From: Geomonas subterranea
Lineage (GTDB): Bacteria; Desulfobacterota; Desulfuromonadia; Geobacterales; Geobacteraceae
Length of the DNA: 64,000 nt
Direction: 5' to 3'
NCBI RefSeq assembly: GCF_019063845.1
Contig: NZ_CP077683.1
Coordinates: 1,116,001-1,180,000, forward strand
Numbering within the stretch: position 1 is the first letter of the stretch; each line of letters starts with the position of its first letter. A program made the translations under genes and the position numbers. The notes under the pieces were generated by a model. The model was not told the DNA's origin, did not search any database, and saw nothing but the letters and a program-made list of their open reading frames with translations. Shown piece by piece: positions 26,698 through 34,551 of this stretch.

Positions 26698-27120
26698 GTG
26701 GACGAGAAACTGAAAGAGGCGATCTTCCGGCAGGTTGAGCAGGAACCCTTCGCGAAGGCGTTGAAGATGGAGCTGGTGCAGCTCGATGATGGTTTTTCCG
26801 CCGTCGAAATGGCTTACGAGGCAGGGGTGATGAACAACATGTTCGGGCGCGCCCACGGCGGCGCGATCTTCTCCCTCATCGACGAGGCCTTTGAAACCGT
26901 CTGCCAGACCGTCGGCAGCGTCACCGTTGCCCTCAACGTGGCGGTGAATTTCGTGGCGAGTCCTGAGGCCGGAGCGGTGCTCAGGGCGGAGGCGCGGGAG
27001 GTGAACAGCACCAAAAAAACGGCCACCTATGACATAAAGGTGCATGACCAGAACGGAGTGCTGATCGCGGTCTGTCATGCTCTGGCATATCGCACCGGGA
27101 AGCCGCTTCCTTTTCTCTGA
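26698..27120 (+). CDS. PaaI-type hotdog thioesterase
   Basis: A 140-residue hotdog-fold acyl-CoA thioesterase of the PaaI/YdiI group. The catalytic region is [20 protein letters not shown], followed by [12 protein letters not shown] and the beta-strands that close the fold. The GTG at 26698 is eight bases after GGGGAGG; the open frame extends further upstream but has no similarity and crosses the divergent promoter. It probably hydrolyses an aromatic or short acyl-CoA; the substrate is not deducible. Confidence 0.88.
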   Translation: MDEKLKEAIFRQVEQEPFAKALKMELVQLDDGFSAVEMAYEAGVMNNMFGRAHGGAIFSLIDEAFETVCQTVGSVTVALNVAVNFVASPEAGAVLRAEAREVNSTKKTATYDIKVHDQNGVLIAVCHALAYRTGKPLPFL

Positions 27121-27245
27121 GTGAATCCTCGGCAGCGAGTGAGACTGACAGGGCGGCGTCAACCGGCAGCGACAGCAAACCCCGCTCCCGATGTACGAAC
27201 AATCCGCCCCTGTTCACGTGCCATGGGCGTGACCCCGACGGGTAC

Positions 27246-28283
27246 TCAGCCTGACTGGGCGATAGCGAGCCACCAGGCGTAAACGACCACAGAGGCGCTG
27301 GCCAGCGCGAGCAGGGCGTTGGCAAGACGTCCCGGCCTGCCCACATACCCCACCAGCAGTTCAGCGACGAATCCGAACAGGCAACCGAACAAGAAGCCGA
27401 AGAGGTGCGCACCCAGGTCGGTCCTTTCCCCTTCGGTGCCCAAAAGCACCAGCAGCGACAACGCCGCCGCGATGGGAAGCGGCCAGCGCCTGCGCAGGTG
27501 GTGCCGGTAGCGCGTCATGGTGACCGCCCCCAGGATCCCCACCGCGCCGAACACCGCCGTCGAGGCCCCGACCGAAGTGTGACTGGGGAGCTGGATGTAG
27601 GCGTTGGCCAGATTGCCGCAGACGCCGGAGGCGAGGAGCAGGGTCCAGGCGAGCCCGGAGCCCAGGTCGCGGCAGAGGTAGACGATGAAGACCCCGCCGA
27701 TGGCGAGGTTGCTGACCAGGTGCAGTGCGTCGGCGTGCAGGGTAAGGGCCGTCACCAGGCGCCACCATTCCCCCTTGAGGATGAGGCCGGCATGGGCGTT
27801 GCCGATGTCGATCCAGTCGACAGGGTAGTGCCCCAGGACCTTCAGGTCCAGGCTGGTCAGGTTGTGAAAGGTGGCCAGCAGGATCAGGATGGAAAGGGTA
27901 GGGAGGGTGTTCTCCTTCATCGGGTGCACCGTCGGCAGGAACGGTGGCCAGTTGCGGTTCTCCTCCACGTAGAGGTTCAGCTCCCGGCAGGCTGCCTCGT
28001 AGTTCTCCGGGGCGACCCAGATCTGCCATCCGCGCGGTCCCGGCTCCAGGCGGGACTCGATGTAGCGTGACTCCAGCACCAGCGCCCACAGGCGTGCCTG
28101 GCGCAGGGAAAGCTTGCGTCCCCGCTCCTCGACCCGCCAGACCGGAACGATGCGCCAATCGTCCCGCGGCTCTACGCTGTGGTCCTCATCCCCGGTCATG
28201 CCGGGCAGTATGTCAGATCCTTCACGCTCAGTCACCAACAAAGGAGAGCCGCAGCTGCAGGTTCTTTCGTCTTGTCGCTCCAT
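27246..28283 (-). CDS. Rhomboid family intramembrane serine protease
   Basis: A 345-residue protein with an about 120-residue cytoplasmic N-terminal domain followed by a rhomboid core of six or seven membrane helices. The catalytic serine is in GASTAVFGA, the histidine in GAHLFGFLFG, and the family HxxxN-type helix is HADALHLVSNLA. Cleavage of transmembrane substrates within the inner membrane is expected. The start at 28283 has AGGTGA upstream; an internal ATG at 28199 is the alternative. It is divergent from the PPOX gene. Confidence 0.92.
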   Translation of the reverse strand: MERQDERTCSCGSPLLVTEREGSDILPGMTGDEDHSVEPRDDWRIVPVWRVEERGRKLSLRQARLWALVLESRYIESRLEPGPRGWQIWVAPENYEAACRELNLYVEENRNWPPFLPTVHPMKENTLPTLSILILLATFHNLTSLDLKVLGHYPVDWIDIGNAHAGLILKGEWWRLVTALTLHADALHLVSNLAIGGVFIVYLCRDLGSGLAWTLLLASGVCGNLANAYIQLPSHTSVGASTAVFGAVGILGAVTMTRYRHHLRRRWPLPIAAALSLLVLLGTEGERTDLGAHLFGFLFGCLFGFVAELLVGYVGRPGRLANALLALASASVVVYAWWLAIAQSG

Positions 28284-28591
28284 CCAAACTTCACCTGCAG
28301 CCGGGCCGCACAGCGGCCAGACCCCTTCCTTGACTATTTATCACCCGGTGCTACAAGAACGTAGTGCTGACGGACGGTTAAATCAAGGGGGGCTGGCAGA
28401 AAGATTCATCCCAAGGAGAAACGAGGATGAGATCCAGGGTCAGGCTGACTAAAGCGGCGGTCCCACAAGCGCCTCTTGCTGCAGGCTGCGGCGCATCCGC
28501 CTGCAGGAACCGGCATCCTTCACGCAGGTGGCCGATCAGGATGCGCTGGCATCGTCGGCTTATCCGCATCGGCAAGAGGAGGTATGTCAAC
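28284..28591. other. Divergent intergenic region, rhomboid/PPOX
   Basis: No gene is supported. AAGGAG followed by an in-frame ATG at 28427 could extend the PPOX protein by 55 residues, but that extension is Arg/Ala/Pro-rich and lacks family similarity. No strong promoter or hairpin was recognised. Confidence 0.5.
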
Positions 28592-28984
28592 ATGATCAGT
28601 GAAAAGATAAGGGATTTGGCAGAGCGGGCGGGGCATGCCTTCGTTGCCACCTGTGATACCGGTGGTCACCCGCACCTCGCGGCGGGGAGGGGCGTCGCGC
28701 TGTTCGAGCCGAACCGGCTGGTGTTCGAGTCCTGGTTCTGCCCCACCACCATGAAGAACCTGCAGGACAACCCCCACGTCTCGGTCGTGATCGCCGATGA
28801 AGCGGGAAACGGCTATCAGTTCGTGGGGAAGGTGGAGAAGTCGACGGACACGGCCTTGCTGAACGGATATATCCCTGAGCTCGAGCCTGCCGGATTACCG
28901 CAGGTGCAATGGAGGCTCGAGATCAGGGTGGAAGGCGTGATGGCGTTTACAGCTGATGCTCATTCGGACCGTCCGCTGGGGTAG
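28592..28984 (+). CDS. Pyridoxamine 5'-phosphate oxidase-fold protein
   Basis: A 130-residue split-barrel flavin-binding protein of the PPOX family (HAFVATCDTGGHPHLAAG, then FESWFCPTTMKNLQDNPHVS, VVIADEAGNGYQFVGKV). Members bind FMN, F420 or haem; which one is not evident. The ATG at 28592 follows AGGAGG. The length is typical of stand-alone members that reduce or sense small molecules rather than of true PdxH. Confidence 0.85.
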   Translation: MISEKIRDLAERAGHAFVATCDTGGHPHLAAGRGVALFEPNRLVFESWFCPTTMKNLQDNPHVSVVIADEAGNGYQFVGKVEKSTDTALLNGYIPELEPAGLPQVQWRLEIRVEGVMAFTADAHSDRPLG

Positions 28985-29004
28985 GGTGCGGACGCATTGG
29001 ATCG

Positions 29005-29184
29005 TCACTTCGTTTTGAGGAGCAGTTCCTCTGCCCTTGGCAGATCTTCCTCCGCCACCTCGATTTCTCCGGTTACATCATCCCGCGTGAGACCGGTCAC
29101 GAAATACTCGATCCCGCCCTGCTTAAGCACAGCCTCGACGCGGGCCAGTTCGGCCTCGCTCTTGGCATCGTAGAATTTCACCAT
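29005..29184 (-). CDS. DUF2007-like small protein
   Basis: A 59-residue protein similar to the DUF2007 putative signal-transducing family (VKFYDAKSEAELARVEAVLK, GGIEYFV, EIEVAEEDLPRAEELL). The second of two nearby ATG codons (29184) is eight bases after AGGAGG and is preferred over 29190. The downstream neighbour on the same strand is a DoxX gene 30 bases upstream of its start. Function is unknown. Confidence 0.78.
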   Translation of the reverse strand: MVKFYDAKSEAELARVEAVLKQGGIEYFVTGLTRDDVTGEIEVAEEDLPRAEELLLKTK

Positions 29185-29213
29185 GGTCATATCCTCCTTG
29201 TCTCAGGTGCGCC

Positions 29214-29723
29214 TCACAGGTTGGAGGGGGGCTGTACGGTCAGTTCCGCCTCTCTTGCCGCGCGTTCGCGGCTGATCCTGCTGCGCGGGCTTTCCAGGGC
29301 GCGGTCGATGGACCAGCGGCCTGCGCCCCAGATGATGAGGTTTATCGCCACCGTAATCGCCAGAAGCTGAAACTCCACACCCGGCGAGAGTTGCTTGCCG
29401 CTCCAGGTGGTCAAAAAGCCGTTGCCGTAGTCCAGGACACCCAAGGACGCCAGCATGACGACTATGACGGCAGAAGCTGCGATTCTTACATACGCTCCGA
29501 TCAACAATGCGATCCCTCCGAAAAACTGGGTCATGATGATCAGGACGGCGAACATCTTAGGCACCATAAGCTGCGTCGTCATCACAGACATCGCGTGCTC
29601 AAATCCCAGCCCTCCAAACCATCCTAGCAGATTTTGGGCGCCGTGAAGAAACATCACGAGGCCCAGCCCCACTCTCAGTACGGTCCCTTTCCAGCTGTCG
29701 TTGGTGAGCAATATCCTTTCCAT
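29214..29723 (-). CDS. DoxX family membrane protein
   Basis: A 169-residue protein with four hydrophobic helices. DoxX landmarks are RVGLGLVMFLHGAQNLLGWF near the N-terminus and the central QFFGGIALLIGAYVRIAASA. DoxX proteins are linked to thiosulfate:quinone oxidoreductase in archaea and to redox stress in bacteria, but most members are uncharacterised. AGGAGGACGG precedes the ATG. The last 30 residues are a charged cytoplasmic tail. Confidence 0.88.
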   Translation of the reverse strand: MERILLTNDSWKGTVLRVGLGLVMFLHGAQNLLGWFGGLGFEHAMSVMTTQLMVPKMFAVLIIMTQFFGGIALLIGAYVRIAASAVIVVMLASLGVLDYGNGFLTTWSGKQLSPGVEFQLLAITVAINLIIWGAGRWSIDRALESPRSRISRERAAREAELTVQPPSNL

Positions 29724-30198
29724 GATCCGTCCTCCTTTGAGTTGTCCCGTTGTTTGCCAGGTTGGTTCAACACCGTGCGTCGGCAGGTAGTGCCTCTGAA
29801 ATTTGGCTTAGCAAATTCTAATCACATCGTCCGCAAAAGCAAGAGTCGCGTGGTGCGCTGCCGCTTGGGGGATTTCACCCGATGTCCTACGCCATTTCGC
29901 GCGGCATTGCGCTGGATTCGGCGTAAAGGCCGGGCCAGTAGCAGCGCAGGCTCCGTCATTACGCAGGCGCGCCCGTTTCCGCTTCCCGGCCCAGGATTAA
30001 AATTTGGGAAAAGGCGCACGGAAATGGGCAAAGATTTCCCGAAGTTGGCGGGGGGAGTGCGTTTCGTGGTTTCTAATAAATGAGGTTCTGCCCCCGAGAT
30101 GTGCGAAGTTTGCACAATGTGGGCACGTTTTCGGCAGATAAATCGTCAAATGCCGGCGGGACAGAGGCACCACTGGATTCATTGTATTGGGGTGTGAA
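29724..30198. other. Intergenic region between DoxX and a response regulator gene
   Basis: No credible gene: the open frames here have no recognisable protein character. A weak -24/-12-like element (GGGCAC-GTTTT-CGGCA, 30121-30136, GG and GC ten bases apart) lies 63 bases before the regulator ATG. Nothing else was recognised. Confidence 0.4.
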
Positions 30199-30555
30199 AT
30201 GAAGAGAAGGGTCCTCATAGTTGATGATGTTGAAGACATCAGGCAGATGCTCCGTTTCATGGTGGAGAGGGAAGGACACACCATCGTCGCCGAGGCCACC
30301 AACGGCATCGAGGCGGTGGAAAAGTACCGCGAGCATCGCCCCGATGTCACCATTATGGACATCGACATGCCGCTGATGACCGGCGTGGAGGCGGCACGCG
30401 AGATCCGCGACATGGGGGGGAGCGCGCGGATCGTCTTTTGCAGCGGGGGGCTCTCCAAATTCGAGACTCCTCCCCAGGAGCTGCGCAGTGAAGGAAGCAC
30501 CTTCTTGCGGAAACCGTTTTTGCCCGCACAGCTGTACCAGGCACTGGCGGCCTGA
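30199..30555 (+). CDS. Single-domain response regulator
   Basis: A 118-residue CheY-type receiver: VDDVED pocket, phospho-acceptor Asp in TIMDIDMPLMTG, and LRKPFLP with the conserved Lys. The switch position is Ser (FCSGG) instead of the more common Thr. The ATG at 30199 has a weak upstream purine stretch (GGGGTG). It has no adjacent kinase. Confidence 0.9.
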   Translation: MKRRVLIVDDVEDIRQMLRFMVEREGHTIVAEATNGIEAVEKYREHRPDVTIMDIDMPLMTGVEAAREIRDMGGSARIVFCSGGLSKFETPPQELRSEGSTFLRKPFLPAQLYQALAA

Positions 30556-30811
30556 CACCCGGGTTTTAAGTGATGTACCCATGGTTTGTGATGCAATGCT
30601 CTGTATCCGTTTGAATGCCTGCTATGCGATGTAGTGTGATGCTTTGATGTGATGTGGTGAATGCAATGTTCCTTTAAATGTTACCTGTTGTTTTTGCTTG
30701 ATGGAGACCGGGAAGTTTTTGATGTTATGGCCGTTACGGCCCCGAATGTGATCTGATAATTCAATTACTGTACTTGTTGTGATGGGAGCCTGCCTTGGCT
30801 CCCATTTTTTT
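30556..30811 (+). ncRNA. Candidate untranslated RNA or long 3' leader ending in a strong terminator
   Basis: After the regulator stop there are about 225 bases with no open frame. The stretch 30570-30690 repeats TGATG/AATG-like words, is poorer in GC than the flanking genes, and runs into a strong intrinsic terminator (30783-30811). It is either a long 3' untranslated region of the regulator mRNA or an independent small RNA. This is inference from composition and the terminator only. Confidence 0.35.
30783..30811 (+). terminator. Intrinsic terminator
   Basis: TGGGAGCC-TGCCTT-GGCTCCCA is a perfect eight-pair stem followed by seven T residues. Confidence 0.92.
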
Positions 30812-31014
30812 GGCCACGACGGCTGCGTCGCGGGCGTTGCCGGCCCGCATCCTTTAGCTGGCGGAAGGGGCGCACCCGGCCGCCGTCACCCCCTTCGTGC
30901 CAATTTGATGTATGCGATTTGCCCCTGCTTGTGCTAGGGTAGTCAATTGCCAAGCGGCGGCCGCAACCTCTGAGTATGGCCACGTGAAATACAACTAACG
31001 GTAGGTGCCATTTT

Positions 31015-31881
31015 ATGACCTCTGAACATCTTCAAAAGATTTCCGACCGGCTTGCCAGGCTCCACGGTCACGCCTATTTCAGGGTGGAAGAGGGCGCTCT
31101 CAAGGAGTGCCTGACCGGTATCATACTCGACGCCGTCGAAGGTGATCTCGCCGAGCAACTCGCCAGCGGTGCCTTCGACCTCGAAGTGAGCGTCGGCATC
31201 CAGGAAGGGGATAGCGAGGCGACCGTGGACTTCCGCGTCGACCGTCCCGGCGTCGTCTACCGTGCCGACGCTCTCGTTTCGCGCCTGAGCGTCCCCGGCC
31301 TGGAGGACCTGGCCCGGTACCTCGAGCATCTGGCCAATCAGGCCGAGGTTGCCCCGGTGGTCGAGGAAAAGGGAGGCGCAGGCAACATAGTGCGCAAAAG
31401 CCAGGATCACGATCACCACGAGAAGGAGGCGGCCGCGGCGCGGCTCAAGGTCACTCCGCAGTGGCTGAAGAGCGTGGTTCCCTGCACCGACTACAGTTAC
31501 GACGAGATTGACGGCAAGAAATACATCCGGGAGTACTACTGGTCCCGCGAACTGATCGAGCGGCTGTTCAAGATCAAGACGAGCAAGACCACGCCAGAGG
31601 ACCTGCAGTACGTGGCGAAGGAATGCTGTGACGGCGATGCCGAGTGGGCGCGCGAACTGATCGCCCGGCTCAAGTCGCCCAACCGTCCCGAGCCGCAGCA
31701 AAAGGAGCAGCAAAAGAACCAGCCGCAGAGGGAAAAGGAGAAGGGTGCGGCCCAGCAGCAGGCGAAGCCCGCGGCAGGGGATCGTCCCCGCGGCCGATCC
31801 CGGCACAGGAAGTCCTTCAGGCAGGGAAAGGATGGCGCCCGCAAGGGCGAAGGCGCAGCCGACGCGAAGAAACCGTCTTAA
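31015..31881 (+). CDS. Unknown protein with charged, Gln/Lys/Arg-rich tail
   Basis: A 288-residue soluble protein I cannot assign to a family. Residues 1-120 look globular (VEEGALKECLTGIILDAVEG, ARYLEHLANQAEV). Residues 140-215 are helical with aromatic residues (WLKSVVPCTDYSYDEIDG, KYIREYYWSRELIERLF). The last 70 residues are low-complexity and very basic (repeated Gln, Lys, Arg, Ala), typical of a flexible or nucleic-acid-binding tail. No signal or membrane helix is seen. Monocistronic, ending at a bidirectional terminator. Confidence 0.75.
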   Translation: MTSEHLQKISDRLARLHGHAYFRVEEGALKECLTGIILDAVEGDLAEQLASGAFDLEVSVGIQEGDSEATVDFRVDRPGVVYRADALVSRLSVPGLEDLARYLEHLANQAEVAPVVEEKGGAGNIVRKSQDHDHHEKEAAAARLKVTPQWLKSVVPCTDYSYDEIDGKKYIREYYWSRELIERLFKIKTSKTTPEDLQYVAKECCDGDAEWARELIARLKSPNRPEPQQKEQQKNQPQREKEKGAAQQQAKPAAGDRPRGRSRHRKSFRQGKDGARKGEGAADAKKPS

Positions 31882-31980
31882 CCCTACCTCTGCGTGTCTC
31901 GTTCCTGGTTCCCTTCCCCTCGTGAGGTTGAGGGAATGCGGACGCCAGGGCGATAAGTTCAACCCAGGAGAGCAAAATGA

Positions 31981-32015
31981 AAAAGGTCCTCCTCGCCGCG
32001 CGAGGGGGACCTTTT
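31981..32015. terminator. Bidirectional terminator
   Basis: AAAAGGTCC-T-CCTCG pairs with CGAGG-G-GGACCTTTT. It lies between the convergent unknown gene and the second bacteriohemerythrin and has T-runs on both strands. Confidence 0.85.
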
Positions 32016-32080
32016 CGTTAATGCCGGTGGAGTGCGGGGATGACCCCTTCGCAGCATCCTTTCTTGAGGTGAAAAATGCC

Positions 32081-32482
32081 TTACTGCTCGCGCAGGTAGC
32101 GGGCGAAGGCGGTATCCACCCTCTTGATGTGCTGGATGAGCCAGTCGGCGAGGGTCCTGTTGGTCTGGATCACCAGGGGGAGGGTCGCCCCTTCGTCGCG
32201 AAAGGAACGGGTCAGCTTGTCCACGTTGGCCATGAAGCTGACGTGCTGTGACTTGTGCGCGGGGTAGTCGGGATAGTTGCTGCGCTTTTGCAACTCCTCC
32301 TCTGCGGCGAAGTGCTCCTTCACGTACTCCTCGAGAAAGAGCAGCAGCTTCAGGACTTCCTCGTTCCCTTTCCCCTCGTTGCAGGCACTCAGCAGGCGAT
32401 CGAACCTCCTGAAGATTTCCTTGTGCTGGTCGTCGATCTCGTTGACGCCGATGGCCAGATCGCTGGTCCACTCGATGTTCAT
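32081..32482 (-). CDS. Bacteriohemerythrin, linked to a two-component system
   Basis: A 133-residue hemerythrin with the di-iron ligand motifs W-TSDLAIGVNEIDDQHKEIF, EHFAAEEELQ, HKSQHVSFM and WLIQHIKRVDTAF. The ATG at 32482 follows AAAGGAG. It is the last gene of a run regulator-kinase-hemerythrin, 65 bases after the kinase stop and on the same strand, so it is probably co-expressed. Oxygen or NO binding is the family property; a sensory partnership with the kinase is inferred from position only. Confidence 0.93.
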   Translation of the reverse strand: MNIEWTSDLAIGVNEIDDQHKEIFRRFDRLLSACNEGKGNEEVLKLLLFLEEYVKEHFAAEEELQKRSNYPDYPAHKSQHVSFMANVDKLTRSFRDEGATLPLVIQTNRTLADWLIQHIKRVDTAFARYLREQ

Positions 32483-32547
32483 TGTCGTGCTCCTTTTTTT
32501 TATTGTGTGGTCGTGAGGCGGACCTACGTCGTAGCTTGTGTGCTCCG

Positions 32548-34551
32548 TCAATCAGTCACCGCGGGGGCGAGAAGGTCCACCCCCGGCAGTTCTATCTCGA
32601 AGCAGGTTCCCGTCCCCGGGGTGCTCGACACCCTGATGTCCCCGCCGTGGTCCTTCACGATGCCGTAGGAAACCGAGAGGCCAAGGCCGGTGCCGGTGTC
32701 CTTGGTGGTGAAAAAGGGGGTGAAGATCTTCTCGAGGTGCTCGGGAGATATACCCTTGCCGGTGTCGCGGATCTCCACGATGCAGCCGTTGCCCGGGCCG
32801 TGCCGGCGGGTGGTGAGCCGCAGGGTGCCCCCGTCCGGGAGCATGGCCTGCACCGCGTTCAAAATGATGTTGCTGAACACCTGTCGCAACTGGTCGGTGT
32901 CGCCGGTGACCGGCCCCAGGTTCAGGTCGTACTCCCATTTCACCGACACCGCGTCCATGGGGACCTGGTGCCTGATCTGCGCAACGATGTCGTCCAGCAC
33001 CTCGTGCACCATGAACTGCCGGTGGTTCAAGGATTTCTGGCGCGCGAAGGTCAGGAGGTTGCCCACGATCTTCGCCATGCGCTCGGTCTGCTGGCTGATG
33101 ATATCGACCTCTTCGCGGTTTGGGTGTTCGTTGGGGAGGCACATCTCCAGAACCTCGGTGTTGCCGCGGATGATGGCCAGCGGCGTGTTGATCTCGTGCG
33201 CCACGCCTGCCGCGACGATGCCGAGGTCTGCCAGTTTCTCGGCGCGGGCCAAGTCCGCCTGGGTCTGGGCGAGGAGCTTGGTCTTGTCGGAGAGCTGCGC
33301 GGTGCGCTCCTCGATCTTCAGCTCCAGGGCGCGGTGCAAAAGACCTATCTCCGCCTCCTGGCGCCCGAGCGCCCGGGTCATCAGGTTGAACGCCTCGGCG
33401 AGGTCTCCGACCTCGTCGGTCGACTCCACCTCGATCTGCAGATCGCGCTCGCCGCGCGCAACCCGGTGCGCCAGTTTCTCCAGCTCCTTGATCGGGCGCG
33501 CCAGCAGGGTGCCGATGAAGCCGGATACGGCGATACCGATCAGCGAGGTGACGAAGAGCACCAGGTACAGGATGGAGTTGACGCTTTTTTGCATGTGGGT
33601 GTACGGCTTTTCCAGCATCCCCACGTAGAGCGAGCCGATCGCCTTCCCCTGCAGGTCGATGATCGGTTCGTAGGCGGTGAAGTACCAGTCGTTGACCACG
33701 AAGGCGCGGCCGATCCACTTCTTCTTGTCCTGGATCACCTGCTTGTAGACCTGCTCCGAGACCCTGGTCCCGATCGCCCTGGCGCCGTCGGTGGTGCGCA
33801 CGTTGGTCGCTATGCGGGTGTCGCCGAGGAAGATGGTGGCACTCCCCACGTCGGTTCCCTTGAACTGGACCCCCTCGTAGACGATCTCCTTGATCTTGTC
33901 CACCAGGGCGTTGTTGTTGTTGAGGAGAATCCCCCCGTAGAGCGCGCCGATCACGGTGCCGGAGTTGTTCTTGAGCGGGAAGGCCGAAACCATGATCATC
34001 CCGGAGCGCTCGGTCTTGTCGGCGCGCGGGCGTGCGTGCGGGGTGGACACGAGCGGGATGGTGGCGCGGTTGGTGAGGGAGATCCCTTCCTTGCCGAGCT
34101 CTTCCGGGGTGAGTACCGTGGTCCCGGCGACGGCGATTCCTTTGAGCGCCTGTTGCACGAAGTAGGAGGACTGGCGGTCCCCCTTGAGCTGCGGACTGTG
34201 GGCGCGGTAGAGCACCTTGCCGGAAGCGTCGACGGCGGTGAGTATGTCGAGATGCTTGTTCTCCATCCGGCTGCGCAAGAGCAACTGGATGTTCTTCTCG
34301 CCGGCCACGATGGAGTTGGAGTTGTAGGGATTGGTCGCCGTCAGGTCCATCAGCTCGCGGATCCGCTCCAACTCGTTTCGGTACACCTCGCGTGCGGAGT
34401 TGAGGTCGGTGCGGACCTTCTCCTGGGCCTGGCTTGCGATCTTGTCGTTGATGATGTAGAGGCCGGCCAGGGAGCAGATGAAGAAGGCGACGAAGAGGGG
34501 GGCGACGGAGCCGACGGTGAGCTTGGCCCGGATCGGGAAACGCCTTAACAT
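32548..34551 (-). CDS. Membrane sensor histidine kinase (Cache-HAMP-HisKA-HATPase), paralogue
   Basis: A 667-residue kinase with the same domain order as the one at 1462-3450 and long identical stretches (QAQEKVR, ALYGGILLNNN, VVNDWYFTAYEPI, GTGLGLSVSYGI). An N-terminal helix, a periplasmic Cache-like domain, a second helix near residue 330, HAMP, the box VAHEINTPLAIIRGNTEV and an HATPase domain are visible. Its ATG overlaps the regulator stop. Differences in the periplasmic part suggest a different ligand. The bacteriohemerythrin gene follows. Confidence 0.94.
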   Translation of the reverse strand: MLRRFPIRAKLTVGSVAPLFVAFFICSLAGLYIINDKIASQAQEKVRTDLNSAREVYRNELERIRELMDLTATNPYNSNSIVAGEKNIQLLLRSRMENKHLDILTAVDASGKVLYRAHSPQLKGDRQSSYFVQQALKGIAVAGTTVLTPEELGKEGISLTNRATIPLVSTPHARPRADKTERSGMIMVSAFPLKNNSGTVIGALYGGILLNNNNALVDKIKEIVYEGVQFKGTDVGSATIFLGDTRIATNVRTTDGARAIGTRVSEQVYKQVIQDKKKWIGRAFVVNDWYFTAYEPIIDLQGKAIGSLYVGMLEKPYTHMQKSVNSILYLVLFVTSLIGIAVSGFIGTLLARPIKELEKLAHRVARGERDLQIEVESTDEVGDLAEAFNLMTRALGRQEAEIGLLHRALELKIEERTAQLSDKTKLLAQTQADLARAEKLADLGIVAAGVAHEINTPLAIIRGNTEVLEMCLPNEHPNREEVDIISQQTERMAKIVGNLLTFARQKSLNHRQFMVHEVLDDIVAQIRHQVPMDAVSVKWEYDLNLGPVTGDTDQLRQVFSNIILNAVQAMLPDGGTLRLTTRRHGPGNGCIVEIRDTGKGISPEHLEKIFTPFFTTKDTGTGLGLSVSYGIVKDHGGDIRVSSTPGTGTCFEIELPGVDLLAPAVTD

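Noticed and set aside
29634-30083. 149-residue plus-strand frame overlapping the DoxX gene and the following gap
   Set aside because: It begins inside the DoxX gene on the opposite strand, has no good ribosome-binding site and no protein-like features.
32482-34548. 688-residue plus-strand frame antisense to the second sensor kinase
   Set aside because: Shadow of the kinase gene, with biased composition and no domain pattern.
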